From contig NZ_WSNW01000001.1 in the NCBI RefSeq assembly GCF_009767585.1, positions 2,874,041 to 2,938,040 of the forward strand: a DNA stretch of 64,000 bases, given 5' to 3'. The position numbers and the translations under genes are program-made. Below the pieces are notes generated by a model. The model made no database searches and was not told the DNA's origin. It was given only the letters and a program-made list of their open reading frames with translations. Positions 25,227-34,089 of the stretch are shown piece by piece (the first letter of the stretch is position 1; the number at the start of each line of letters is the position of its first letter). Source of the DNA: Coprobacillus cateniformis. GTDB lineage: Bacteria; Bacillota_I; Bacilli_A; Erysipelotrichales; Coprobacillaceae.

Positions 25227-25670
25227 ATGTATAGAGACCCTGTTGGTCATAGGATTAAGACATTAAATAATTTAATGAAACGTGCTATGGATAAAGAATT
25301 TGGACATCGTCCAGATCGTGCAACATTGATGCATACTTGGATTATTGGTTTTTTACAAGATAGAGAAGATGCCAAGATAGATACGTTTCAAAAAGATATA
25401 GAAGAAGAATTTTCTATAAATCGTTCAACAACTTCAGAAATGTTAAAACTGATGTGTCAAAAAGGGATGATTCAAAGAGTTGCAGTCGTTCATGATGCAC
25501 GTTTAAAGAAAATCGTTTTAACAGATCAAAGTCGTGAGTTTAATGCTCGTATGTCTCGCCAAATGGAACTCATACATCATCGCTTAGTTGATGGATTAAC
25601 AGACGAAGAAATTGAATTTTATATTCAGATTTCAGATAAGCTCATCAATAATATAAAGAATGTACTATAA
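25227..25670 (+). CDS. MarR-family transcriptional regulator
   Basis: 147 residues with a winged helix. The recognition region is FSINRSTTSEMLKLMCQKGMIQRVAVVHDARLKKIVLT, flanked by dimer helices at both ends. It sits directly upstream of two ABC exporter half-transporters, the classic arrangement for a drug-responsive repressor. A palindrome overlaps its own promoter and two related sites precede the transporter genes. ATG at 25227 after AGGAAGTG. The ligand is unknown. Confidence 0.9.
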   Translation: MYRDPVGHRIKTLNNLMKRAMDKEFGHRPDRATLMHTWIIGFLQDREDAKIDTFQKDIEEEFSINRSTTSEMLKLMCQKGMIQRVAVVHDARLKKIVLTDQSREFNARMSRQMELIHHRLVDGLTDEEIEFYIQISDKLINNIKNVL

Positions 25671-25671
25671 T

Positions 25672-25697
25672 AAAATCAGGGAAATCCTGATTTTTAT
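25672..25697 (+). terminator. Intrinsic terminator between marR and the ABC genes
   Basis: AAATCAGG-GAAA-TCCTGATTT plus TTATT. It separates the regulator transcript from the exporter genes. Confidence 0.7.
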
Positions 25698-25708
25698 TCA
25701 ATTATATT

Positions 25709-25737
25709 GTTCGTTAGCAAACAGTTTGGTTGCGTAC
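25709..25737 (+). promoter_or_regulatory. Two operator-like palindromes before the ABC exporter
   Basis: GTTCGTTAGCAAAC (25709-25722) and GTTTGGTTGCGTAC (25724-25737) resemble the palindrome over the marR promoter (GTTCG, 4 bases, CGAAC). Probable MarR binding sites. Confidence 0.5.
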
Positions 25738-25761
25738 TAAATAAAAAGAAAGGGTGATTAT

Positions 25762-27492
25762 ATGGTTAAGACCTTAATGAAGCAAATTAAAGAATATAAG
25801 AAAGATTCTTTATTAACAATGTTTTATGCCATTGTAGAAGTTATTTTAGAAATTATGATTCCATTATTAATGGCTGGTCTTATTGATCAAGGAATAGAAG
25901 CTCAGAATATGAGTGCTATTACCAGATATGGAATTATGATGTTTGTGATTGCCTTGTGTACATTGTCATTAGGTTTCTTAGCGGGGAAATTTGCTGCTCG
26001 TGCTTCTACAGGATTTGCAGCTAATTTAAGAGATGCTATGTATACCAATATCCAAACATTTTCTTTCTCTAATATTGATAAATACAGCACAGCAGGATTA
26101 GTCACAAGACTGACAACTGATGTGACAAATGTACAAGTTGCCTATCAGATGATTATACGTATGTGTATCCGAGCACCTATGAGTTTAATGAGTGCTTTAG
26201 CAATGGCAATGATCATTAATTTTAAGTTAAGTCTTATTTTTGTGGCAGCAATTGTCTTTTTGGTATTGGTGTTAGGAATGATTATGTATAAAGCAATGCG
26301 TTATTTTAATCAGGTTTTCCCAAAATATGATGATTTAAATGAAAGCGTTCAAGAGAATGTTGTGGGAATTCGTGTTGTGAAATCCTTTGTAAGAGAAAAA
26401 CATGAAAATGAAAAGTTTAAGAAAGCAGCCCAAAGTATCTATAAGATGTTTGTGAAAGCTGAAAGTGTATTGGCATTTAACAATCCTGCCATGATGGTTT
26501 CAGTATATAGCTGTATTTTATTATTGTCTTGGCTAGGTGCAAAAAGTGTTGTTGGTGGAACTTTAACAACTGGACAACTCACAAGTTTATTTAGTTATAC
26601 AATGAATATCTTAATGTCATTAATGATGTTATCAATGGCCTTTGTGATGATTACAATGTCAATTGCTTCAGCAAGACGTATTGCTGAAGTTATTAATGAA
26701 CAATCTGACTTGGTTTCACCAGATAAAGCGTTAATGGAAGTGAAAGATGGTTCTATTGATTTCAATCTTGTGAACTTCTCATATAAGCATGGTGATGGAG
26801 AACCTGTTTTAAGAGATGTAAATTTGCATATTGCTTCTGGTGAAACGATAGGGATTATTGGCGGAACAGGAAGTGCGAAAAGCAGTCTTGTGAATTTAAT
26901 TAGTCGTCTCTATGATGTGGAAAGTGGAAGTGTTTGTGTTGGTGGACATGATGTCCGTCATTATGATTTAGAAGTTTTAAGAGATGAAGTGGCTGTTGTT
27001 TTACAAAACAATGTCTTGTTTAGTGGGACAATTCTTCAAAATTTAAGATGGGGAAATGAAAATGCAACCCTTGAAGAATGTCAAGAAGCTTGTCGCTTGG
27101 CTTGTGCCGATGAGTTTGTACAAAGATTTGAAGATAGCTATAACACATATATTGAGCAAGGTGGAACAAATGTTTCTGGTGGACAAAAACAACGTTTATG
27201 TATTGCGAGAGCATTATTAAAGAAACCGAAGATTTTAATCTTAGATGATTCTACAAGTGCCGTTGATACAGCGACTGATGCAAGTATCCAGCAATCATTT
27301 GAAGAACGTATTCCAGATACAACAAAAATTATTATTTCTCAACGTATCTCTAGTGTTCAAAATGCTGATCGTATTATTGTTTTAAATGATGGAGTTGTAG
27401 ACGGTTTTGATACACATGAAAAATTATTGAAAACAAACGCTATTTATCAGACAATTCATGAAACACAAACAAAAGGAAAGGAGGAAGCATGA
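25762..27492 (+). CDS. Heterodimeric ABC exporter, half with degenerate site
   Basis: 576 residues: six-helix transmembrane domain (1-320) and ABC domain (330-576). Walker A reads GGTGSAKSS (A for the usual G), the signature is SGGQKQR, and Walker B ends LILDDSTSAVD, so the catalytic glutamate is replaced by Asp. That is the non-catalytic partner type seen in heterodimeric multidrug exporters such as BmrCD or LmrCD. It overlaps the next gene by 4 bp. With the MarR gene it forms an inducible efflux unit. Confidence 0.9.
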   Translation: MVKTLMKQIKEYKKDSLLTMFYAIVEVILEIMIPLLMAGLIDQGIEAQNMSAITRYGIMMFVIALCTLSLGFLAGKFAARASTGFAANLRDAMYTNIQTFSFSNIDKYSTAGLVTRLTTDVTNVQVAYQMIIRMCIRAPMSLMSALAMAMIINFKLSLIFVAAIVFLVLVLGMIMYKAMRYFNQVFPKYDDLNESVQENVVGIRVVKSFVREKHENEKFKKAAQSIYKMFVKAESVLAFNNPAMMVSVYSCILLLSWLGAKSVVGGTLTTGQLTSLFSYTMNILMSLMMLSMAFVMITMSIASARRIAEVINEQSDLVSPDKALMEVKDGSIDFNLVNFSYKHGDGEPVLRDVNLHIASGETIGIIGGTGSAKSSLVNLISRLYDVESGSVCVGGHDVRHYDLEVLRDEVAVVLQNNVLFSGTILQNLRWGNENATLEECQEACRLACADEFVQRFEDSYNTYIEQGGTNVSGGQKQRLCIARALLKKPKILILDDSTSAVDTATDASIQQSFEERIPDTTKIIISQRISSVQNADRIIVLNDGVVDGFDTHEKLLKTNAIYQTIHETQTKGKEEA

Positions 27493-29345
27493 TGAAAAAG
27501 AAAAATGTATTAGGGCGCTTACTTAAAGACATCTTTAAACAATATAAAGTTCATTTGATTATTGTTTTTCTATGTATTATTGGAAATGCCATTGCAACTG
27601 TTCAAGGAACATTATTCATGCAGGTTTTAATTGATGATTATATTATCCCATTAATGGGAACTGCTTCTCCTGATTTTACAGGTTTATTTCATGCTTTATT
27701 GCGTGTAGCAGGATTCTTCCTTTTGGGAATTATTTGTGCTTATTCTTATAATCGCATTATGGTGAGTGTAACACAAGGTTATTTAAGAAATATGAGAATT
27801 CATTTGTTTGAACATATGGAGTCTTTACCTATTCGTTATTTTGATAGGACACCTCATGGTGATATCATGTCTGTTTATACAAATGATACAGATACATTAA
27901 GACAATTGATTAGTCAATCTATACCACAGTTGGTATCAAGTGCTATTACAATTATAACTGTCTTTATTTCAATGCTGACTTTAAGTTTACCTTTAACAGG
28001 TGTCAGTATGATTATGCTGTGTATTATGATTTTCACTTCTCAAAAACTTGGTGGATTATCAGGACGTTATTTTGTTCAGCAGCAAAATGAACTTGGAAAA
28101 GTGAATGGTTATATTGAAGAAATGATTTCTGGACAAAAGGTTGTGAAAGTCTTTAATCATGAAGAACAAGCTATTAATGATTTTAGAAAAATGAATAATG
28201 ATCTAAGAGAAAGTGCATTTCAAGCCAATAAGTTTGCAAACATTTTAATGCCAATCACTATTCAAACAGGAAATGTATCTTATATTATCTGTGCTATTGT
28301 TGGCGCAGTTATGAGTTTAAATGGTTATGCTGGCATTACCATTGGGACATTGGTATCTTTCTTAACATTAAATAAAAACTTTAATCAGCCAATTGGGCAG
28401 ATTTCACAACAAATCAATAGTGTTGCCATGGCACAGGCTGGTGCTAAACGTATCTTTGATTTGTTAGACCAGGAAAGTGAAACAGATGAAGGTGTTGTCA
28501 CGTTATGTCGTGTTCAATATGTTGATGGTCAAATGGTCGAAACAAACGAAAGAACAGGACATTGGGCATGGCGTCATCCCCGTCAAAATGGTGGTGTTGA
28601 GCTTGTTGAAATGAAGGGCGATATTCGTTTAGAAAATGTTGATTTTGGTTATTTTGATGATCGTATGGTTTTACATGATGTGAGTGTTTTTGCTTCTCCT
28701 GGTGAAAAGATCGCTTTTGTTGGTGCCACTGGGGCAGGTAAAACAACCATTACAAATTTAATTAATCGTTTCTATGATATTCAAAAGGGAACAATTACGT
28801 ATGATGGAATTGATATCAAGTTAATTAAAAAAGATGATCTAAGAAGATCGTTGGGCGTTGTTTTACAAGACACACATTTATTTACAGGTTCAATCATGGA
28901 TAATATTCGTTATGGACGTTTAAATGCAACAGATGAGGAATGTATTGAGGCTGCAAAGTTAGCAAATGCTGATACATTTATTAAGCATCTTCCTGATGGC
29001 TATCAGACAATGTTAACTGGTGATGGTGGTCATTTATCACAAGGACAAAGACAGTTATTAGCAATTGCTAGAGCAGCAGTGGCAAATCCACCAGCTTTGA
29101 TTCTTGATGAAGCCACTTCATCAATTGATTCACGTACTGAGAAGCTAGTTCAAAGTGGTATGGATAAATTGATGAATGGACGTACGACTTTGGTTATTGC
29201 ACATAGATTATCAACAATTAAGAATAGTGACTGCATTATGGTTTTGGAACAAGGGCGTATTATTGAACGTGGAAATCATGAATCATTAATCAAGGAAAAA
29301 GGAAAGTATTATCAGTTATATACTGGTGCGATTGAAATGGATTAA
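27489..29345 (+). CDS. Heterodimeric ABC exporter, catalytic half
   Basis: 618 residues: transmembrane domain (1-320), ABC domain (about 370-618) with Walker A GATGAGKTT, signature LSQGQRQ and a canonical Walker B LILDEATSSID. Between the domains an insertion of about 40 residues (around 335-375, rich in TCRVQYVDGQMVETNERTG) is typical of this half. It pairs with the preceding degenerate half. Start ATG at 27489 overlaps the previous stop (ATGA); ATG at 27492 is equally possible. Confidence 0.92.
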   Translation: MMKKKNVLGRLLKDIFKQYKVHLIIVFLCIIGNAIATVQGTLFMQVLIDDYIIPLMGTASPDFTGLFHALLRVAGFFLLGIICAYSYNRIMVSVTQGYLRNMRIHLFEHMESLPIRYFDRTPHGDIMSVYTNDTDTLRQLISQSIPQLVSSAITIITVFISMLTLSLPLTGVSMIMLCIMIFTSQKLGGLSGRYFVQQQNELGKVNGYIEEMISGQKVVKVFNHEEQAINDFRKMNNDLRESAFQANKFANILMPITIQTGNVSYIICAIVGAVMSLNGYAGITIGTLVSFLTLNKNFNQPIGQISQQINSVAMAQAGAKRIFDLLDQESETDEGVVTLCRVQYVDGQMVETNERTGHWAWRHPRQNGGVELVEMKGDIRLENVDFGYFDDRMVLHDVSVFASPGEKIAFVGATGAGKTTITNLINRFYDIQKGTITYDGIDIKLIKKDDLRRSLGVVLQDTHLFTGSIMDNIRYGRLNATDEECIEAAKLANADTFIKHLPDGYQTMLTGDGGHLSQGQRQLLAIARAAVANPPALILDEATSSIDSRTEKLVQSGMDKLMNGRTTLVIAHRLSTIKNSDCIMVLEQGRIIERGNHESLIKEKGKYYQLYTGAIEMD

Positions 29346-29364
29346 GGTCGAAAGACCTTTTTCT
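29344..29364 (+). terminator. Intrinsic terminator of the ABC exporter operon
   Basis: AAGGTC-GAAA-GACCTT plus TTTTC. The last two bases of the stop codon start the stem. Confidence 0.85.
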
Positions 29365-29394
29365 TTTTGAAATATAAAAGAAAGAGCATAGAAG

Positions 29395-29423
29395 TTGTCA
29401 TATCTTCATATTTTTTGTATAGT
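29395..29423 (+). promoter_or_regulatory. Promoter of murB
   Basis: TTGTCA (29395-29400), 17-bp spacer, TATAGT (29418-29423). Confidence 0.65.
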
Positions 29424-29468
29424 GGGGGAAAATGAAATAGAAGTGTGAAGAAGAGAGAGGAGTGTTCT

Positions 29469-30356
29469 ATGTTTATTCAAGAATTAATGCAATATCAGAT
29501 ACAATATAAACAAAATGTATTTTTAAAAGAGTATACAACATTGCATATTGGTGGACGAGCTCATATTATGATTTTTCCAAAGTCAGTTCAGGAAATAGAA
29601 CAGTGCTTAAAGTTATGTCAGAAGTATGACATGATTTATGTTGTTTTAGGGAAAGGAAGTAATATTTTAGCTTCGGATCAGGGGTATCATGGTGTTATTA
29701 TTAACCTAACTATGTTTTGTGAAATGAAGAGGTTAGATGGACAGCGTATTTGTGTGCAAAGTGGTGCTACTTTAAAGAATGTTTGTGATTTTTGTTTACA
29801 GCAGGAATTGACAGGATTAGAGTTTGCTTGTGGAATTCCTGGGACAATTGGTGGAGCTGTTTATATGAATGCTGGAGCTTATGGTGGTGAAATGCAAGAT
29901 GTCGTTGAGAAAGTTGTTTATTTGGATGATAAAGGAGTTAAAACGCTATCGCATAGTGAAATGCAATTTTCATATCGTCATAGTTATTTTTCTCAACAAA
30001 AAGGAATTATCTTGGAAGTGATATGTTGTCTAAAAATAGGCGATAAAGAACTTATGAAAAAACAAATGAATGATTTAATGAGACGTAGGCATGAAAAACA
30101 GCCAATGAGTGATTATAGTGCTGGAAGTACTTTTAAGCGCCCTAATGGGCATTATGCATCAGCATTAATTAAGCAATGTGGCTTACAAGGCTTTCAAATT
30201 GGTGGTGCACAAGTTTCATTAAAACATGCTGGTTTTTTAATTAATTGTGGACATGCCACAAGTCAAGAATTCTTACAGTTAATTAAGTATGTTCAAAAGA
30301 CAGTATACAAACAAACTGGTTATCAATTAGAATGTGAGATTAAGATGTTAGAGTGA
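29469..30356 (+). CDS. murB: UDP-N-acetylenolpyruvoylglucosamine reductase
   Basis: 295 residues, FAD- and NADPH-dependent second step of peptidoglycan precursor synthesis. The FAD domain has YTTLHIGGRA and VLGKGSNILAS, then LEFACGIPGTIGGAVYMNAGAYGGE, and the C-terminal substrate domain has SAGSTFKRP (type IIb, with the proton-donor Ser) and ending ECEIKML. The ATG at 29469 fits GAGAGGAG; the in-frame ATG 24 nt upstream has no RBS. Confidence 0.96.
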   Translation: MFIQELMQYQIQYKQNVFLKEYTTLHIGGRAHIMIFPKSVQEIEQCLKLCQKYDMIYVVLGKGSNILASDQGYHGVIINLTMFCEMKRLDGQRICVQSGATLKNVCDFCLQQELTGLEFACGIPGTIGGAVYMNAGAYGGEMQDVVEKVVYLDDKGVKTLSHSEMQFSYRHSYFSQQKGIILEVICCLKIGDKELMKKQMNDLMRRRHEKQPMSDYSAGSTFKRPNGHYASALIKQCGLQGFQIGGAQVSLKHAGFLINCGHATSQEFLQLIKYVQKTVYKQTGYQLECEIKMLE

Positions 30357-30429
30357 TATGAGATTTTGAAAAGAATAATAGTGCCTTTTTTTGGAATATG
30401 ATATAATGAAAAATGAAAGAAGGGATTAT

Positions 30430-31092
30430 ATGGATATAATACAGGCGATGCAAGAAAGACATTCTGTACGTCGTTTTAGAAGTCATGACATTCCACAAGA
30501 ACTTGTTGACGTCTTGCAAAATGAAATCTATAAATGTAATCAGGAAGGACAATTGCATATACAACTCATTCTTCAGGAACCTGGTGCATTCCGTCAATTT
30601 TTTGTTCATTATGGACGTTTTAAAAATGTTCAGAATTATATAGTGTTAGTTGGCAGAAGGAATGATTCTTTGGAAGAAAGATTAGGATATTATGGAGAGA
30701 GAATTGTATTAAAGGCACAACAGTTGGGATTGAATACCTGTTGGGTGGGGGCAACTTATAGTTCTAAAAAAGTTGTTTGTCAAATAGATCATGATGAACA
30801 AATGATTTGTATTATAGCGATTGGTTATGGTGATAATCAAGGAAAACCTCATAAGAATAAACCTATGGAAAGTCTTTATCAATGTATTGATGAAAAGCCA
30901 GATTGGTTTTTATTAGGAATGGAGGCTATGATGTTAGCTCCAACTGCGATGAACCAACAGAAATTTTTTGTGACTCTCAAAAATAATAAAGTAGAGATAA
31001 TGACTCAAGGGTCTTATGCGAATATTAATCGTGGCATTTTAAAATATCATTTTGAACAGGGGGCACATAAAACAAAAGAGATTTGGTTATAA
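30430..31092 (+). CDS. Nitroreductase family protein
   Basis: 220 residues. MQERHSVRRFRSHDIP at the N-terminus is the FMN-phosphate site of nitroreductases. ERIVLKAQQLGLNTCWVG and IIAIGYGDNQGKPHK follow, then the LGMEAMMLAPTAMNQQKF segment of the two-domain TM1586-type subgroup. It reduces nitro or quinone compounds with NAD(P)H. Start at ATG 30430 behind GAAGGGA; an in-frame ATG at 30391 lacks an RBS. A TATAAT lies at 30402-30407. Confidence 0.85.
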   Translation: MDIIQAMQERHSVRRFRSHDIPQELVDVLQNEIYKCNQEGQLHIQLILQEPGAFRQFFVHYGRFKNVQNYIVLVGRRNDSLEERLGYYGERIVLKAQQLGLNTCWVGATYSSKKVVCQIDHDEQMICIIAIGYGDNQGKPHKNKPMESLYQCIDEKPDWFLLGMEAMMLAPTAMNQQKFFVTLKNNKVEIMTQGSYANINRGILKYHFEQGAHKTKEIWL

Positions 31093-31194
31093 TGTTTTAA
31101 GATGCACATTTGTTGATAAAGTGCATACTCTATGATAGACTCTGTATAGATTGATAGAGAAATATCATAATAGAGAGAGAAAGGATGATTATAT

Positions 31195-31503
31195 ATGTCA
31201 AATGTATTACATGTAAATGCTCAAGAATTTAATGATCTTATTTCAAATAACGGATTGGTTTTTGTAGACTTCTTCGCTTCATGGTGTGGACCTTGTAAGA
31301 TGTTAGCACCCAGTGTTGATAAATTAGCCGCTGAGCATCCAGAAGCAAAAGTTGTGAAAGTAGATGTTGATCAAGAAAATGCTCTTGCTATGCAATATGG
31401 AGTTCAATCAATTCCAACTTTAATTGTATTTAAGAACGGTCAACCAGTGAATCGTCAAATGGGATTTGTTCCTTATGAAGCTTTAGAAAATATGTTGAAA
31501 TAA
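31195..31503 (+). CDS. trxA: Thioredoxin (second copy)
   Basis: 102 residues with WCGPCKM (Cys31, Cys34) and cis-proline QSIPTLIVF. It is the housekeeping-type stand-alone copy, whereas its close paralogue sits in the rclA operon. GAGAGAAAGGATG precedes the ATG. Terminated by a hairpin shared with the convergent HD gene. Confidence 0.95.
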   Translation: MSNVLHVNAQEFNDLISNNGLVFVDFFASWCGPCKMLAPSVDKLAAEHPEAKVVKVDVDQENALAMQYGVQSIPTLIVFKNGQPVNRQMGFVPYEALENMLK

Positions 31504-31538
31504 AAATATTTCCCATTATTTAGGGAGATATTTTTTTA
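31504..31538. terminator. Terminator shared by trxA and the convergent HD gene
   Basis: AAATATTTCCC pairs with GGGAGATATTT through one G-T wobble, followed by a T-run. The right arm is the last codons of the minus-strand gene. Confidence 0.6.
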
Positions 31539-31965
31539 ACCTTTCTTGTGAGTGTTTATCAAAAATAATATCGGGTTCAGCGAGATACTGGGCTAAAACA
31601 TCTGCATCTTTTAATAATTCACTATAGTCATCATCAATACAATCCTTGTTACTGTGTTTAGCAATCGCATTGACAATAATAACGATATCCTCTTCATCCA
31701 TATCAGTTTCTAAAAGCAGTTGATGAGTCATTTCACTGCTGATTTTTGCGTGATGAAAAGAAGTGTGATTGATAAATTGACTGTAATCATGAAAGAGTCC
31801 CATAATTGAAGCTATTTGGATATTCAGATGTCTTTCTAAAGCTATTTTTTGACACAAATGACAGACACTTAAACTATGAAAATAGGCTTTTTCTTTAGAA
31901 GTACCAAAGCATTCTTTTTCTATATTTTGATAAAAGATATGTTTAAGCTGATCAAAATGGTTCAT
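31516..31965 (-). CDS. HD-domain phosphohydrolase
   Basis: 149 residues of the HD superfamily: the first His in FHSLSVCHLC, the HD pair in MGLFHDYSQF, a further His in IAKHSN and the last Asp in LLKDADVLAQYL. Such proteins are metal-dependent phosphohydrolases of nucleotides. The start overlaps the stop of the upstream rRNA methyltransferase gene by 4 bp, so the two are coupled. The substrate is not known. Confidence 0.82.
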   Translation of the reverse strand: MNHFDQLKHIFYQNIEKECFGTSKEKAYFHSLSVCHLCQKIALERHLNIQIASIMGLFHDYSQFINHTSFHHAKISSEMTHQLLLETDMDEEDIVIIVNAIAKHSNKDCIDDDYSELLKDADVLAQYLAEPDIIFDKHSQERLKKYLPK

Positions 31966-33284
31966 CGTCTTAGCCCCTTTGGATATAGATTTTTTGCTTG
32001 ATGGTTACTTTCTTTATAAAATGATAAAGGATAATCTTCAACAAAGATAATACCATATCCTTTTTGAGTACTGCCTTCAATTGTTTCACCATGCAGATAT
32101 TGAGTAACTTCTTGGTCATTCTCATGAAAACGATAGAATTGTTTCACATCATTTATCTGTAAAGTCAGTGCAAGTGCTAAACTTGGTTCAAAGCGATTTT
32201 TTTTACATTCACCTAAATAGAATCCATTTCTTAAAACACGAATGCCTTTGAGTTCTGGAAATTGAGGTAAGATTGCATAGATATGATTATTGTTGTCATA
32301 TAAGTAAGTAGGAACCTTACAATTTAAATAAGTTTTATAGAAGTCTTGCACAAGTAACTGATTCTGTTTAGAAATGACTGGTTTTAAGTTTTTACTTTTG
32401 AATGGAGTCATTTCCCCATGTTTTTGAATTAATGCAATAAAATGTCCTTCCCCCTGATAATGATGAGGATATAAACGAACAGCTTCTTCCATATTCATGC
32501 CAGGACTCATACCATGACTTTTCTTTAAGGGAATCAGTGAACAATTATAATGATTTAAAAGGTATTGAATTTGTTCTTCGTTTTCAATAGTATTATATGT
32601 ACATGTTGAATAAATCAATTGACCTTCTGGTTTTAATAAATTCATAGCAGCATCCAGTAACTGTCTTTGAATATGGGCACATTCATGAACTTTTTCTAGT
32701 GACCATGTTTCAATAGCAGCATCACTCTTTCTAAACATTCCCTCACCACTGCATGGTGCATCTAAAATAATCTTATCAAAGAAGCCCTTCAATTGGTTTT
32801 CAAAAACAAGTGGATCACAGTTTGTCACAATCGTATTTTTTAATCCAAATCTTTCTACATTTTCAGAAAGAATTTTTGCACGTAATGGAACAATATCATT
32901 GGCAATCATCAAACCATCTTCTGAAAGCTGGCTAGCAGCAGCGCATGTTTTTCCACCAGGGGCAGCACACATATCTAAGATATAATCGTCTTTTTGAATG
33001 TTAAGAAAATGTGTCACCAACATAGCGCTTGGTTCTTGGATATAATATAATCCACATGAAAAGAAAGGAGATTTTCCTAAAGGATATTTTTCATAATTGA
33101 AATAATATCCATCTTTAACAACAACATGAGGTTGAATAAATTCTTTATTTAGATATTTTATTGCTTCTTTTTTATGAGGATTTAAATAAAAAGCTTTGAC
33201 AGCTGGTTGTTCTAATGCCTTCATAAAATCAGGATATTCATTTTTTAATATGTCTTGCATTTGTTTTTCAAATAATCTATTCAT
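31962..33284 (-). CDS. RsmB/RsmF-type rRNA (cytosine-C5)-methyltransferase
   Basis: 440 residues of the NOL1/NOP2/Sun family. SAM site LDMCAAPGGKT, motif IV ILDAPCSGEGMF with its Cys, and the nucleophile in STCTYNTIENEEQ. The C-terminal part (about 290-440) is a PUA-like domain as in YebU/RsmF. It methylates a cytosine of 16S rRNA. The ATG at 33284 has AAAGGTG 6 nt upstream; the in-frame GTG 9 nt earlier overlaps that RBS. Confidence 0.92.
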   Translation of the reverse strand: MNRLFEKQMQDILKNEYPDFMKALEQPAVKAFYLNPHKKEAIKYLNKEFIQPHVVVKDGYYFNYEKYPLGKSPFFSCGLYYIQEPSAMLVTHFLNIQKDDYILDMCAAPGGKTCAAASQLSEDGLMIANDIVPLRAKILSENVERFGLKNTIVTNCDPLVFENQLKGFFDKIILDAPCSGEGMFRKSDAAIETWSLEKVHECAHIQRQLLDAAMNLLKPEGQLIYSTCTYNTIENEEQIQYLLNHYNCSLIPLKKSHGMSPGMNMEEAVRLYPHHYQGEGHFIALIQKHGEMTPFKSKNLKPVISKQNQLLVQDFYKTYLNCKVPTYLYDNNNHIYAILPQFPELKGIRVLRNGFYLGECKKNRFEPSLALALTLQINDVKQFYRFHENDQEVTQYLHGETIEGSTQKGYGIIFVEDYPLSFYKESNHQAKNLYPKGLRR

Positions 33285-33366
33285 CGTCTTCACCTTTTCT
33301 CATTATACAAAGCAAAAGGGGCTGTGTAAATATTTAATCTATGTTATACTGAAATTGGTGATGAAA

Positions 33367-33912
33367 ATGAAGAGATGTGCATGGGCATATAGTGATGAAT
33401 TAAGAGAATATCATGATCATGTGTGGGGAAAACCACAGCATGATGAAATCATGTTATTTAAAATGTTAGTATTAGAAGGTTTACAGGCTGGTTTAAGTTG
33501 GGAAATTATATTAAAAAAAGAAAAAGCTTATGAAGATGCTTTAAATCATTTTGATTATGTCAAGATTGCTCAGTATCAGGAAGATAAATATAATGAATTA
33601 ATGGAGACACCATTGTTAATTAAAAATAAACTCAAGATGAGAGCCATTATAAGTAATGCTCAAGCATTTCTAAAAGTGCAAGAAGAATTTGGGTGTTTTG
33701 ATGAGTACATATGGTCATATGTTGGACATAAGCAGATTGTTCATGATTACAATAATACTCAGGATGTTCCAGCTTTTGATGAGTTATCTATAGAAATATC
33801 TAAAGATTTAAAAAAACGTGGTTTTAAGTTTGTTGGACCTACAATCATCTATAGTTATTTACAGGCGATAGGTATTTATAATGATCATGAATTGTTATGT
33901 GATTTTCGCTAA
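33367..33912 (+). CDS. tag: DNA-3-methyladenine glycosylase I
   Basis: 181 residues. RCAWAYSDELREYHDHVWGKPQHD is the Tag N-terminal signature with the zinc-binding Cys and His, EGLQAGLSWEIILKK holds the base pocket, and the C-terminal His and Cys of the zinc site are in DHELLCDF. It excises 3-methyladenine in alkylation repair. The ATG at 33367 is preferred over 33361 because TTGGTG is 6 nt upstream. Divergent from the rRNA methyltransferase gene. Confidence 0.93.
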   Translation: MKRCAWAYSDELREYHDHVWGKPQHDEIMLFKMLVLEGLQAGLSWEIILKKEKAYEDALNHFDYVKIAQYQEDKYNELMETPLLIKNKLKMRAIISNAQAFLKVQEEFGCFDEYIWSYVGHKQIVHDYNNTQDVPAFDELSIEISKDLKKRGFKFVGPTIIYSYLQAIGIYNDHELLCDFR

Positions 33913-33958
33913 AAAAATAGTATATTGTCTTTTTAAAGATAATATATTTGTGAAAGCA

Positions 33959-33987
33959 TTGACACTCCTTTTGCTTGATGCTAGAAT
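33959..33987 (+). promoter_or_regulatory. Promoter of the EIIA-like gene
   Basis: TTGACA (33959-33964), exact 17-bp spacer, TAGAAT (33982-33987). A near-consensus vegetative promoter followed by a leader of about 90 nt. Confidence 0.8.
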
Positions 33988-34008
33988 ATGAAAGTAAGTA
34001 GGGATGTC

Positions 34009-34077
34009 ACTTCTTTAAAGACATAAACCTTCAATAGTTATACTATTTATGGTTGGTTTTTTAAGAAGTTTTTTTAT
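34009..34077 (+). promoter_or_regulatory. Terminator-like hairpin in the 5' leader (attenuator candidate)
   Basis: ACTTCTTTAA and TTAAGAAGT form the outer stem, with inner pairs AAACC/GGTT and AATAGT/ACTATT. It is followed at once by TTTTTTTAT and then by the RBS of the EIIA-like gene. A strong terminator between promoter and gene implies conditional read-through. No recognisable RAT sequence for a BglG-type antiterminator. Confidence 0.6.
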
Positions 34078-34089
34078 AGAGGTGAAATG

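Noticed and set aside
33196..33366. N-terminal extension of the tag gene
   Set aside because: It runs antisense through the start of the rRNA methyltransferase gene and has no RBS; the Tag signature begins at 33367.
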